A DNA stretch of 63,597 nucleotides from Paracoccus denitrificans (GTDB lineage: Bacteria; Pseudomonadota; Alphaproteobacteria; Rhodobacterales; Rhodobacteraceae), in the NCBI GenBank assembly GCA_005768755.1, contig VAFL01000018.1:1-63597 (forward strand). Reading direction: 5' to 3'. Numbering within the stretch: position 1 is the first letter of the stretch; every line of letters starts with the position of its first letter. This document shows positions 1 to 8,489 of the stretch, piece by piece. The notes beneath the pieces were generated by a model. That model worked only from the letters and a program-made list of their open reading frames with translations, searched no databases and had not been told where the DNA came from. The position numbers and the translations under genes were made by a program.

Positions 1-504
1 GTCGCCGCCCGCAGTCGAGAAAGCCAGCGGGAAGTTCGAGGCACCGAACACCGCGACCGGGCCGATGGGCCGCTGGATCACGCGCAGATCGGGGCGCGGG
101 GCCGGCTGGCGGTCGGGCAGCGCCTTGTCGTGACGGCGGTCGAGGTAGTCACCCTTGCGGATATGGTCGGCGAACAGGCGCAACTGGCCCGTGGTCCGGC
201 CGCGTTCGCCCTGCAGGCGCGCTTCGGGCAGGCCGGTCTCCTGGCTGCCGATTTCGGTGATCTGCTCGGCGCGGGCCTCGATTTCGTCGGCGATGGCGTC
301 CAGGAAGGCGGCACGGTCCTCGCGACTGGTATAGGCATAGGTCCAGAACGCGTCTTCCGCGGCTTCAACGGCGGCATCGACCAGATCGACGGTCCCGGTG
401 CTGAACTGATGCGACGGGCCATGCGCCGGTTCGCTGGAAAATGTCTCGTCACCGGAAACCCAATCGCCAGCGATCAGGTGCTTGCCATGAGGGGTGAAGG
501 GCAT
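1..504 (-). CDS. Aldehyde dehydrogenase, ketoglutarate-semialdehyde type (5' part only)
   Basis: The first 168 codons of an NAD(P)-dependent aldehyde dehydrogenase that continues past the left edge. The ATG at 504 is preceded by GGGAGA. The N-terminus (MPFTPHGKHLIAGDWVSGDE) and the segment IGPVAVFGASNFPLAFS near residue 147, which begins the cofactor-binding Rossmann region, match the 2,5-dioxovalerate / alpha-ketoglutarate semialdehyde dehydrogenase branch. That branch oxidises the semialdehyde to 2-oxoglutarate in hydroxyproline, pentose-acid and hexarate degradation. The catalytic Cys and Glu lie outside the window. It diverges from an Ldh_2-family reductase, which favours hydroxyproline or a related imino-acid pathway. 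The family call is firm; the substrate is inferred. Confidence 0.82.
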   Translation of the reverse strand, partial: MPFTPHGKHLIAGDWVSGDETFSSEPAHGPSHQFSTGTVDLVDAAVEAAEDAFWTYAYTSREDRAAFLDAIADEIEARAEQITEIGSQETGLPEARLQGERGRTTGQLRLFADHIRKGDYLDRRHDKALPDRQPAPRPDLRVIQRPIGPVAVFGASNFPLAFSTAGGD

Positions 505-546
505 CGGGGTCTCCCTTGATGATCAGTAGATGTCAGGTTGTTTGCG

Positions 547-567
547 TTGCATACATGACGTATACAA
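547..567. promoter_or_regulatory. GntR-type operator between divergent genes
   Basis: TTGCATAC and GTATACAA form an inverted repeat with one mismatch around the 5-nt spacer ATGAC. It lies between the aldehyde dehydrogenase start at 504 and the reductase start at 605. GTATAC-centred palindromes are typical of FCD-family GntR regulators. The regulator is not seen in the window and may lie to the left. Confidence 0.55.
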
Positions 568-604
568 AAATCACAACCTGATCCGACCGAAGGGCCAAGC
601 CGCC

Positions 605-1633
605 ATGTCCCAGACCACAACCTTCACCCTTGATGCTTTGCACGCGATTGTTCGCGACATCTTTCTGGGCGCAGGGCTGACGCCCGAACAGGCTGGTCCC
701 GTGGCAGAGGTCATCGTCGCCGGAGAGCGCGACAATTGCAAATCGCACGGGGTTTATCGGATCGACGGCTGCCTGCGGACACTCGCGGCGGGAAAAGTAT
801 CCGGCACGGCCCGTCCCGAACTGATCGACGACGGCAGTGCGGTCGTGCGTGTCGATGCGGATGGCGGCTTTTCGCCAGCTGCCTTTGCTCTTGGCGCGCC
901 GTTGCTGGCAGAACGGGCGAAGACCCTCGGCGTGGCCGCGCTCGTCATTAACAACTGCACCCATTTTTCCGCCCTCTGGCCAGAGATCGAGGCGCTGACG
1001 GCGCAGGGTCTGGCGGCAATTGCCATGTGCCCCAGCTATTCGTCCGTGGCGCCATCGGGGGGCAGTGCGCCGCTTTTGGGCACCAACCCCTTCGCCTTCG
1101 GCTGGCCGCGCCCCGACCAACCGCCCTATGTCTTCGACTTCGCCACTTCGATCGTCGCACGCGGCGAAATCGAACTACACCGTCAGGCAGGCAAGCCACT
1201 GCCGGAAGGCTGGGCCGTCGATCGCGACGGCAACCCGACCACCGATGCAGAAGCCGCGCTGGCAGGCGCCATGCTGCCATTCGGCGGACACAAGGGATCG
1301 GCAATTTCCACGATGATCGAACTGCTGGCCGGCGCCATGATCGGTGACCTGACAAGCGACAAGGCGCTTGAGTATCTTGGAACCACGGCGATTCTTCCCC
1401 ATCACGGAGAGCTGATCCTGGCCTTTTCGCCCGAACGCTTTTCCGCCGGTCGCCCCGGCGATCCCTTCACCCGCGCTGAATCCCTGCTGGACGCCATCGC
1501 CGGCCAGGGCGCGCGGTTGCCGTCGCAGCGCCGTTTCGCCGCCCGCGAGAAGGCGCTGCAGAACGGCATCACGCTGAACGCAGATGAAGTCTCGATGCTG
1601 GAACGGCTTCGGAATTCGGCTGCAACGGGCTGA
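605..1633 (+). CDS. Ldh_2-family oxidoreductase (delta1-pyrroline-2-carboxylate reductase-like)
   Basis: A 342-residue protein of the malate/L-lactate dehydrogenase-2 family, which reduces keto or cyclic imino acids with NAD(P)H. Visible hallmarks are KSHGVYRIDG near residues 46-55 with the catalytic His48, the LLGTNPFAFGWPR segment in the middle, and FGGHKGSAISTMIELL in the C-terminal third. The SHGVYR form and the GGHKGSA loop resemble delta1-piperideine/pyrroline-2-carboxylate reductases. I start at the ATG at 605 because the 25 codons upstream run through the operator and do not look like this family. Next to a ketoglutarate-semialdehyde dehydrogenase it could serve hydroxyproline or D-amino-acid breakdown. 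A sugar-acid reductase such as diketogulonate reductase is the main alternative. Confidence 0.75.
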   Translation: MSQTTTFTLDALHAIVRDIFLGAGLTPEQAGPVAEVIVAGERDNCKSHGVYRIDGCLRTLAAGKVSGTARPELIDDGSAVVRVDADGGFSPAAFALGAPLLAERAKTLGVAALVINNCTHFSALWPEIEALTAQGLAAIAMCPSYSSVAPSGGSAPLLGTNPFAFGWPRPDQPPYVFDFATSIVARGEIELHRQAGKPLPEGWAVDRDGNPTTDAEAALAGAMLPFGGHKGSAISTMIELLAGAMIGDLTSDKALEYLGTTAILPHHGELILAFSPERFSAGRPGDPFTRAESLLDAIAGQGARLPSQRRFAAREKALQNGITLNADEVSMLERLRNSAATG

Positions 1634-1780
1634 ATTTCGCGATTTTTGTCGCGGCGGAACGCATTGCGAACCGCCACGCGCTCGCGTAAACTGCACCGAC
1701 GCGTGATCGGGAACACCGGCAATTCTGGTTGTCGGGCGATCATCTATTCATTCTTGGCAATGGTAATTGGAATGACATCT

Positions 1781-3130
1781 ATGAAGGTCGCCTTGCGCGC
1801 ATCCGTTCTGGGCGCGATCACTTTGGCCAGCCCGGCAGGTGCGCAGGAACAGGGCGGCGAAGCGCCACCGCCGCCCGCCGTGACCGTCGTCACATTGCAG
1901 GCCGAGGATGTGACACTGACCTCCAGCCTGCCCGGACGGGTCATCGCATCGGCCCAGGCAGAGCTGCGGCCGCAGGTCAATGGAATCATCATCGAACGCA
2001 CCTTCGATGAGGGCAGCGAAGTTGCCGAAGGCGATCCGCTGTTCCGCATCGACGCCCGGACCTATGAAGCGGCAGTCGCACAGGCGGAAGCGTCGCTCGC
2101 GCAGGCCGAGGCGCAGGCAAACGATGCCCGCCGCGAGGCAGAGCGCGTCGAAGCGCTGCGCGACCGGAGCGTCGCCAGCCAGCAGACCGTTGACAGCGCG
2201 GTCGCAGCCCGCGAGGCCGCTGATGCCGCCGTCAAGGCCGCCGAGGCAACGCTTGACGCCGCGCGCATCGACCTTGACCGCACCACCATCCGTGCGCCGC
2301 TGGAAGGCCGCATCGGTCTTGCCCTTGCGACGCAGGGCGCGCTTGTCACCGCCAGTCAGGCCGACCCGCTGGCCGTGATCCGCCGCATCGACCCGATCCA
2401 GGTGGACGTGACGCAATCGGCCGCTGAAATCGTGCGCTGGCAGCGTCAGGGTGCAGCAGCGGCCCTGCCGCCGGATGCGGATGATTCCGTGACCCTGCAG
2501 CTGGCAGATGGCACCGAATTCGACCAGACGGGATCGCTGATGGCGGCAGAGCCCCATGTCGATGAAACGACCGGCGTGGTGACATTGCGGATGGAATTCG
2601 CCAATCCCGACAGCCTGCTGCTGCCCGGAATGTATGTTCTGGCCGAAATTCCGCAAGCGAAGCTTGATGATGTCATCCTGGCACCGCAGGAGGGCGTGAC
2701 ACGCGACCGCCGCGGCAGGCCCATCGCCTATATCGTGAACGCCGAGAACGTGGTCGAGGAGCGGATGCTGGACATCGTGCAGGACCGCGGCAATTCCTGG
2801 GTCGTGCGCGAGGGGCTGGAGCCCGGCGATCGACTGATCGTCGAAGGCTTCCAGCGCATTGCCACGGGCGCCCCCGTCACCCCCGAGGAACGGCAGGACG
2901 CGCCAGCCGAAGGTTCCGCGCCTGAAGGCGAGGCGGCGCAGGCTGATGCAGATGCATCCGCCACCGGCGACGCGGCCGCTGCCGGCGAAACCTCAGCCGA
3001 GGCGGCACCGGCCGAAGGGACCGGCGATGCCGCCCCTACGGAAGCCGAGGAAGGCGCCACCGACGCACCCGCACCTGATGCGACTGAAGGCCAGCCCGAC
3101 GCGGCAGGCGACACCCCCGCCGGCAACTGA
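1781..3130 (+). CDS. RND efflux periplasmic adaptor (AcrA/MexA family)
   Basis: A membrane fusion protein linking an inner-membrane RND pump to an outer-membrane channel. It starts with a signal peptide (cleavage near residue 22, after SPAGA). The barrel-sandwich half motif LRPQVNGIIIERTFDEGSEV follows, then an Ala/Glu-rich alpha-hairpin coiled coil and the second lipoyl half (IRAPLEGRIGLA). It ends in an unusual tail of about 84 residues (366-449) made mostly of Ala, Glu, Asp, Pro and Gly. ATG 1781 was preferred over in-frame ATGs at 1760 and 1772 because it opens directly into the signal peptide and has TTGGA 9 nt upstream. The pump gene begins 32 nt downstream, so the two form an operon. 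No outer-membrane factor or regulator is adjacent. Confidence 0.9.
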   Translation: MKVALRASVLGAITLASPAGAQEQGGEAPPPPAVTVVTLQAEDVTLTSSLPGRVIASAQAELRPQVNGIIIERTFDEGSEVAEGDPLFRIDARTYEAAVAQAEASLAQAEAQANDARREAERVEALRDRSVASQQTVDSAVAAREAADAAVKAAEATLDAARIDLDRTTIRAPLEGRIGLALATQGALVTASQADPLAVIRRIDPIQVDVTQSAAEIVRWQRQGAAAALPPDADDSVTLQLADGTEFDQTGSLMAAEPHVDETTGVVTLRMEFANPDSLLLPGMYVLAEIPQAKLDDVILAPQEGVTRDRRGRPIAYIVNAENVVEERMLDIVQDRGNSWVVREGLEPGDRLIVEGFQRIATGAPVTPEERQDAPAEGSAPEGEAAQADADASATGDAAAAGETSAEAAPAEGTGDAAPTEAEEGATDAPAPDATEGQPDAAGDTPAGN

Positions 3131-3162
3131 CCTGACACGCCCGGATCATCGAAAGCAGAGCC

Positions 3163-6100
3163 ATGGCCCGTTTCTTTATTGATCGCCCGGTCTTCGCATG
3201 GGTTATCTCGATCATCATCATGGGGATCGGCGTCCTGTCGATCCTGTCCCTGCCGATCGCGCAGTACCCGCAGATCGCGCCCCCCTCGGTCACGGTCCGC
3301 GCGACCTATCCGGGTGCCTCGGCGGAAACTGTGTCGAATACCGTTACCCAGATCATCGAACAGCAGATGACCGGGCTGGACGGGCTGCGTTACATGTCGT
3401 CCAGTTCGACCTCGGCAGGGTCTTCAACCACGACGCTGACCTTCGAGACAGGAACTGACGAGGATATCGCCCAGGTCCAGGTGCAGAACAAACTCAGCCA
3501 GGCGACGTCGTTGCTGCCGGAACCCGTGCAACGGCAGGGGATTGCGGTCGAAAAGGCTGCCTCGGGCTTCCTGATGGTGATCGGTCTGGTCGGCAATGAC
3601 GATTACGACGATGCCGATCTTTCGGATTATCTTGTGACAAACCTGGTTGACGAACTCAGCCGCGTGGAAGGTATCGGCAGCGTTCAGGTCTTCGGTGCGC
3701 AATATGCCATGCGGATCTGGCTGGACCCGTCGAAACTGGCTGCCTACGAGATGACGCCGTCGGACGTCGTGTCCGCCGTGTCGGCACAGAATACCCAGAT
3801 CTCGGCCGGGGCATTCGGTGATCGCCCGACCATGCCCGGCCAGCAGTTGAACGCCACTGTTACCGCGCAGTCGCTGCTGTCGACGCCGGACGAATTTCGA
3901 AAGATTGTCCTTCGCGCCGAAGAAAATGGCGGCCTGGTGCTTTTGCAGGACGTCGCCCGGGTCGAGATCGGGGCGGAATCTTATGTCGCCGATGCAACGT
4001 TCAATGGCCGGCCATCTTCGGGGATGGCGCTCAGTCTCGCGCCTGGTGCCAACGCGCTTGACACCGCCGAACGCGTGAAGGAGCGGATGGAGGAGTTCGC
4101 CCAGTTCTTCCCCGAAGGGGTCGAATACGTCATTCCTTTCGATACAACGCCCTTCGTCGAAATCTCGATCGAAGAGGTGGTCAAGACGCTGATCGAGGCG
4201 ATCGTGCTGGTCTTTGTGGTGATGTATATCTTCCTGCAAAGCTGGCGGGCGACGCTGATCCCGACGCTGGCCGTGCCGGTGGTGCTTCTGGGCACATTCG
4301 GGATCATGGCGGCCTTCGGTTTCACGATCAACACGCTGACCATGCTGGCCATGGTTCTGGCCATCGGGCTTCTGGTCGATGACGCCATCGTCGTTGTCGA
4401 GAACGTCGAACGGATCATGGAGGAGGAGGGCCTTGATCCGCGCGAGGCGACGCGCAAATCCATGGGTCAGATCACGGGCGCACTGATTGGTATCGCGCTC
4501 GTTCTGTCAGCGGTTTTTGTGCCGATGGCCTTCTTCGGCGGCTCGACCGGGGTGATCTATCAGCAATTCGCCGTCACCATTGTGTCTGCCATGGGCCTGT
4601 CGGTGGTTGTGGCGCTGACGCTGACGCCGGCGCTCTGCGCCTCGATGCTGAAGCCCGCACATGGCAAGCGGGGCGGGCTGTTCGGACTGTTCAACCGTGG
4701 CTTCGATTCGACGACGCGCGGCTATACCGGCATCGTGGGTTACGTGGTGCGTCGCCCGCTGCGGGTGCTGATCGTCTACGCCCTGCTGCTGGCAGCGATG
4801 GTCTTCCTGTTCATCCGCACGCCGCAGGGCTTCCTGCCCGATGAGGACCAGGGCATCATGTTCGTCCTGATCCAGGGTCCGACCGGCGCGACTGCGGAAC
4901 GCACGCAAGCTGTCGTTGACGAGGTCGAGCAATATTTCATGACCCAGGAGGCCGACTCGGTCGAATCCATGTTCGGCGTCGTGGGCTTCAGCTTCGCGGG
5001 CATGGGTCAGAACGTCGGCATGGCCTTCGTGCGACTGAAGGACTGGGACGAACGTGTCGATCCTGCGCAATCCGTGCAGGCCATTGCCGGGCGCGCTTAC
5101 GGCGCACTCAGCCAGATCAAGGACGCCATGGTGTTCCCGATCGTGCCGCCCTCGGTGATCGAACTTGGCAACGTTTCTGGCTTTGATTTCTATCTGCAGG
5201 CGCGTGGCGGCCAGTCGCACGAGCAGTTGCTGGATGCGCGCAACCAGATGCTTGGCATGGCAGCCCAAAGCCAGGTCATTACCCAGACCCGTCCTTCCGG
5301 ACTGGAGGATGCAGCGCAGTTCCAGCTGAACATCGACTGGCAGAAGGCCGGCGCCATGGGCGTGACGGCGACGGACGTGGCCAGCCTGCTGCAGGTCGCA
5401 TGGACAGGGTCTTATGTGAATGACTTCATCGATCGCGGCCGGATCAAGAAAGTCTATGTCCAGGGCGAGGCCAATAGCCGATCCGTGCCCACAGACCTGG
5501 AGAAGTGGCGCGTCCGCAATGCCTCGGGCGGGTTGGTGCCTTTCGCCAACTTCGCAGAAGGCGAATGGACGTACGGGCCGCAGGGTCTGACGCGCTATAA
5601 CGGTGTGCCCGCGATGCAGTTGCAAGGTGCGTCCATGCCTGGCGTCAGCTCGGGCGATGCGATGGCCGAGATCGAGCAGCTGGCAACCCAGCTTCCCAAC
5701 GGCTTCGATGTCGCATGGACAGGCCTTTCACTGGAAGAACGCGAATCCGGCGATCAGACCACGCTGCTTTATGCGTTGTCACTGGCAGCGGTGTTCCTGT
5801 GCCTTGCCGCACTGTATGAAAGCTGGTCGATCCCGCTGGCGGTCATTCTGGTCATGCCCATCGGGGTGCTGGGTGCATTGCTGGGCGCTTATGTCGGTGG
5901 CTTCGACAACGGCGTTTTCTTCCAGGTCGGGCTGCTGACGGTGATCGGCCTGACGGGCAAGAACGCCATTCTGATCGTCGAATTCGCACGAGAGCAATCG
6001 GTTGCCGGTGTTCCGCTGTTCCGTGCCGTGGTCGAGGCCGCGCGCCAGCGCTTCCGCCCGATCATCATGACCTCTATCGCGTTTTCGCTGGGTGTAACGC

Positions 6101-6285
6101 CGCTGGTTCTGTCGACCGGCGCGGGTGCGGCGGGTCGCAACGCCATCGGCGCCACGGTTTTGGGCGGAACGCTGATGGCGACGGTGCTGGCAATCATCTT
6201 CGCGCCGCTGTTCTACGTTCTGATGCGCCGTCTTCTGGGGCGTGGGGATGTCTTCGACGATCCCGCACCCGCCGGCAATCGCTGA
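3163..6285 (+). CDS. RND multidrug efflux permease (HAE-1, AcrB/MexB-like)
   Basis: A 1040-residue inner-membrane proton-drug antiporter of normal length for the HAE-1 family. It opens with MARFFIDRPVFAWVIS, the usual HAE-1 start. It has two sets of six membrane segments and two large periplasmic loops. The proton-relay residues are present: adjacent Asp406-Asp407 in LLVDDAIVVVENVER (TM4) and Lys933 in GLTGKNAILIVEF (TM10). The porter-domain GFLPDEDQG motif is also visible. It is co-transcribed with the adaptor and needs a TolC-like channel from elsewhere. The substrate range cannot be read from sequence. Confidence 0.95.
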   Translation: MARFFIDRPVFAWVISIIIMGIGVLSILSLPIAQYPQIAPPSVTVRATYPGASAETVSNTVTQIIEQQMTGLDGLRYMSSSSTSAGSSTTTLTFETGTDEDIAQVQVQNKLSQATSLLPEPVQRQGIAVEKAASGFLMVIGLVGNDDYDDADLSDYLVTNLVDELSRVEGIGSVQVFGAQYAMRIWLDPSKLAAYEMTPSDVVSAVSAQNTQISAGAFGDRPTMPGQQLNATVTAQSLLSTPDEFRKIVLRAEENGGLVLLQDVARVEIGAESYVADATFNGRPSSGMALSLAPGANALDTAERVKERMEEFAQFFPEGVEYVIPFDTTPFVEISIEEVVKTLIEAIVLVFVVMYIFLQSWRATLIPTLAVPVVLLGTFGIMAAFGFTINTLTMLAMVLAIGLLVDDAIVVVENVERIMEEEGLDPREATRKSMGQITGALIGIALVLSAVFVPMAFFGGSTGVIYQQFAVTIVSAMGLSVVVALTLTPALCASMLKPAHGKRGGLFGLFNRGFDSTTRGYTGIVGYVVRRPLRVLIVYALLLAAMVFLFIRTPQGFLPDEDQGIMFVLIQGPTGATAERTQAVVDEVEQYFMTQEADSVESMFGVVGFSFAGMGQNVGMAFVRLKDWDERVDPAQSVQAIAGRAYGALSQIKDAMVFPIVPPSVIELGNVSGFDFYLQARGGQSHEQLLDARNQMLGMAAQSQVITQTRPSGLEDAAQFQLNIDWQKAGAMGVTATDVASLLQVAWTGSYVNDFIDRGRIKKVYVQGEANSRSVPTDLEKWRVRNASGGLVPFANFAEGEWTYGPQGLTRYNGVPAMQLQGASMPGVSSGDAMAEIEQLATQLPNGFDVAWTGLSLEERESGDQTTLLYALSLAAVFLCLAALYESWSIPLAVILVMPIGVLGALLGAYVGGFDNGVFFQVGLLTVIGLTGKNAILIVEFAREQSVAGVPLFRAVVEAARQRFRPIIMTSIAFSLGVTPLVLSTGAGAAGRNAIGATVLGGTLMATVLAIIFAPLFYVLMRRLLGRGDVFDDPAPAGNR

Positions 6286-6307
6286 TTGAACGGCCAGCAA
6301 CAAGGCA

Positions 6308-6339
6308 GCCCCGGTGCGCAGAGCGCGCGTGCCGGGGGC
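6308..6339. terminator. Hairpin between convergent genes
   Basis: GCCCCGGTGCGC pairs with GCGTGCCGGGGGC across a short loop, with one bulge and two G-T pairs. It lies between the pump stop (6285) and the stop of the RuBisCO-like gene on the other strand (6369). There is no long T-run, so it is a plausible but not certain bidirectional terminator. Confidence 0.5.
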
Positions 6340-6368
6340 CTTATGCGCAGGGTCTGGTGCTCAGGTCT

Positions 6369-7487
6369 TTACCGCCCTGCCCCGTCCACGGCAGTCCGCA
6401 TCGCGGCCACGGCACGGTCGATATTGGGCGGATCGGCCAGCAGACTGCCGCCCAGAAGGTAGACGACGTCCTCGCCGTACATGCCGACCATATCGCTGGC
6501 GCGATCAACGCTCATGCCACCGCCGGGGCTGGGCATCATCGGCAGGCCGTGACCGTCAGGGCTGCGGCAGGCATCGGCGATCTGATGGCATTCATCAGCG
6601 CTGAAACCGAAGCGCCCGCCGACATTCGGAAAGACCGAGATATCTGCCCCCGCGATCCGCTGGATGGTCCCGAACAAGGTCCCGTGGTCGATGCCTGTAT
6701 CGGGGGCCAGAACATAAGGGCCAAGAAAGGCCGGATGGGTCATCACTGGCAGATCAAGCCCGGCATCGCGGGCGATGCGTTCAACGACACCGAAGCCAAA
6801 CAGGCCGGGCATGACAAGGATGCCCCCTGCGCCGGCATCCTTGGCGAAGCGCAGGTTTGATTCGATCTCGTCCGCCGTTCCCGACAGATTGGGAAAATAC
6901 AACGCCTGCCGCCCTTCATCGGCATTCGCCGTTGCGACTGCCGCCGCCACCGCCTCGACCCGCTGTCGAAACGGGGCCGAGGGCTGGCCGGCCAGCCCGT
7001 GATCCTCCTTGACGATATCCGCGCCACCCCGGACGCATCCGGCGGCGAGTGCGGCGAACGCCTTTGGCGACTGGCCCATGGGCTTCAGAACCGGCGCGAT
7101 CAGCCCGCCCGTGGCGCGTCCGGTCAGGCGGCGGATGCCGTCGATACCGAAACGCGGGCCGGGAAAGCGGCGGGCCATGTCCACGCCGGGATCAATACCG
7201 ATAACGCGAATGCCCTGCTGGATCGAGCTGTTGCCGAAGACCACGTTCAGAAACTGCGTGATCTCGTCCCCCGCACTGTCCGGGGCATAGCTGATCACGG
7301 CGCGGAAAATCCCCTCGCCAGACCTGCCGATATCTTCGATCTGACCGACGATTTCATCGGCGATATAGCCCGGTGGCACGACGGCGCGCGGCACCTCCAC
7401 GGTCTGTTCCAGCGCGATGCCCTCTGCACGGGCGCGGGCCTCGGCTGCATTGGATGCACGGATGCGGTAGGTGACGCCGAAGCGCAT
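6369..7487 (-). CDS. RuBisCO-like protein (type IV RLP)
   Basis: A 372-residue member of the RuBisCO large-subunit superfamily, with an N-terminal alpha/beta domain and a C-terminal TIM barrel. The barrel region ATGGLIAPVLKPMG matches the RuBisCO Lys175 loop: Lys135 is kept, but the second lysine (Lys177) is Met137. The metal-site motif KDDE is KEDH at 160-163, so the carbamylated Lys equivalent is kept while Glu204 is His. Loop 6 has no recognisable Lys334. It is therefore not a carboxylase. Known RLPs act as enolases or isomerases in methylthioribose salvage, or as decarboxylases/transcarboxylases in apionate catabolism. The ATG at 7487 overlaps the upstream transketolase stop (TGATG); a GTG at 7490 is also possible. 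It is the last gene of the ABC-transketolase operon. The divergent mtnK and mtnA suggest a 5-substituted ribulose-1-phosphate substrate, which is inference. Confidence 0.88.
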   Translation of the reverse strand: MRFGVTYRIRASNAAEARARAEGIALEQTVEVPRAVVPPGYIADEIVGQIEDIGRSGEGIFRAVISYAPDSAGDEITQFLNVVFGNSSIQQGIRVIGIDPGVDMARRFPGPRFGIDGIRRLTGRATGGLIAPVLKPMGQSPKAFAALAAGCVRGGADIVKEDHGLAGQPSAPFRQRVEAVAAAVATANADEGRQALYFPNLSGTADEIESNLRFAKDAGAGGILVMPGLFGFGVVERIARDAGLDLPVMTHPAFLGPYVLAPDTGIDHGTLFGTIQRIAGADISVFPNVGGRFGFSADECHQIADACRSPDGHGLPMMPSPGGGMSVDRASDMVGMYGEDVVYLLGGSLLADPPNIDRAVAAMRTAVDGAGR

Positions 7488-8488
7488 CACAAGGCCTCGG
7501 CCTTGACGGCGGAATGGACGGCCTCGACCCGGACGGCTTCCAATGCGGATTCGTCGATGCCGGTCTGCTGCCCTGTCAGGTCTTCGATCGCGCGCACCAG
7601 CGTCAGCGCGTCCATCCCGTAATATTTCATCAGATAGGGCCGCGACCCGCCATGGGCGTAAGTGTCCTGCAATCCCAGCCGGATCAGCCGCTTGCCCAGG
7701 CCCGCATCAGCCATGGCTTCCGCCACCATCGAACCGATCCCGCCGGTCACAAGGTGGTTTTCAAGCGTCACCACGCCATGTTTCACCGATGCCGCGTGAT
7801 CGACGATCTGCGCCGCATCGAAGGGCTTCAGCGTGTTCAGGTGCAGATGCCGGACCGAGACGCCCGCCTTGTCCAGTGCCGCCCTCGCGCGGATGGCTTC
7901 TTCCGTGGTGATCCCTGCGGTCACCACCAGAACGTCGGACCCTTCGGACAGGACCCGCATCTTGCCGATTTCCAGCGGCGTGTCGAAAATGCGCGGCACC
8001 GATCCGCGCAGGATGCGGCAATAGACCGGGCCGTCGACGCTGTCGGCGGCGGCGACGATGGATTCGACTTCGGTGGCGTCGCCGGATTCCAGCACCGTCA
8101 TATTGGGGATGGTGCGCATGACCGAAATATCCTCAATCGCCTGATGGGTCATGCCGCCGGGTGTGGTGACGCCCGGCAGGAAGCCCATCAACCGAACCTT
8201 CCGGCGCGGATACGCGATTGACGCCATCAACTGATCATAGGGTCGGCGGTACAGGAATACGCCGAAACTGTGCAGGAAGGGCCGATAGCCGGCCAGCCCA
8301 AGTCCGCCGGCAAAGGAGAGCATGTTCTGCTCTGCCATGCCGAGCGACAGGAACTGATCGGGGTGCCGGTCACGGAAGCCGTCGATCTCGCAGCTGGAGG
8401 TCAGATCGGCAGACAGACACAGCACATCCGGGTTGGCGACGGCGTAGTCTTCGAATGCACCGGCATAGGGGCGGTTGACCATCTCCAT
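7487..8488 (-). CDS. Transketolase, C-terminal subunit
   Basis: 333 residues covering the pyrimidine-binding and C-terminal domains of a transketolase. It starts MEMVNRPYAGAFEDYA and contains ADLTSSCEIDGF, LGMAEQNMLSFAGGLGLAGY (with the Glu that activates thiamine diphosphate) and the conserved TTPGGMTHQAIEDISVMR. It partners the N-terminal subunit encoded 1 nt upstream. Such split transketolases occur in specialised pentose routes, for example apulose-4-phosphate transketolase. It probably transfers a two-carbon unit from a ketose phosphate made in this pathway, but the substrate is unknown. It is translationally coupled to the RuBisCO-like gene downstream. Confidence 0.88.
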   Translation of the reverse strand: MEMVNRPYAGAFEDYAVANPDVLCLSADLTSSCEIDGFRDRHPDQFLSLGMAEQNMLSFAGGLGLAGYRPFLHSFGVFLYRRPYDQLMASIAYPRRKVRLMGFLPGVTTPGGMTHQAIEDISVMRTIPNMTVLESGDATEVESIVAAADSVDGPVYCRILRGSVPRIFDTPLEIGKMRVLSEGSDVLVVTAGITTEEAIRARAALDKAGVSVRHLHLNTLKPFDAAQIVDHAASVKHGVVTLENHLVTGGIGSMVAEAMADAGLGKRLIRLGLQDTYAHGGSRPYLMKYYGMDALTLVRAIEDLTGQQTGIDESALEAVRVEAVHSAVKAEAL

Positions 8489-8489
8489 C

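Noticed and set aside
1653..1675. GGCGG...CCGCC hairpin after the Ldh_2 reductase gene
   Set aside because: The stem is interrupted by an AA/AA internal loop and has no T-run. Not strong enough to call a terminator.
6369..7487. A functional carboxylating RuBisCO
   Set aside because: Lys177, Glu204 and loop-6 Lys334 equivalents are missing, and no phosphoribulokinase is visible nearby.
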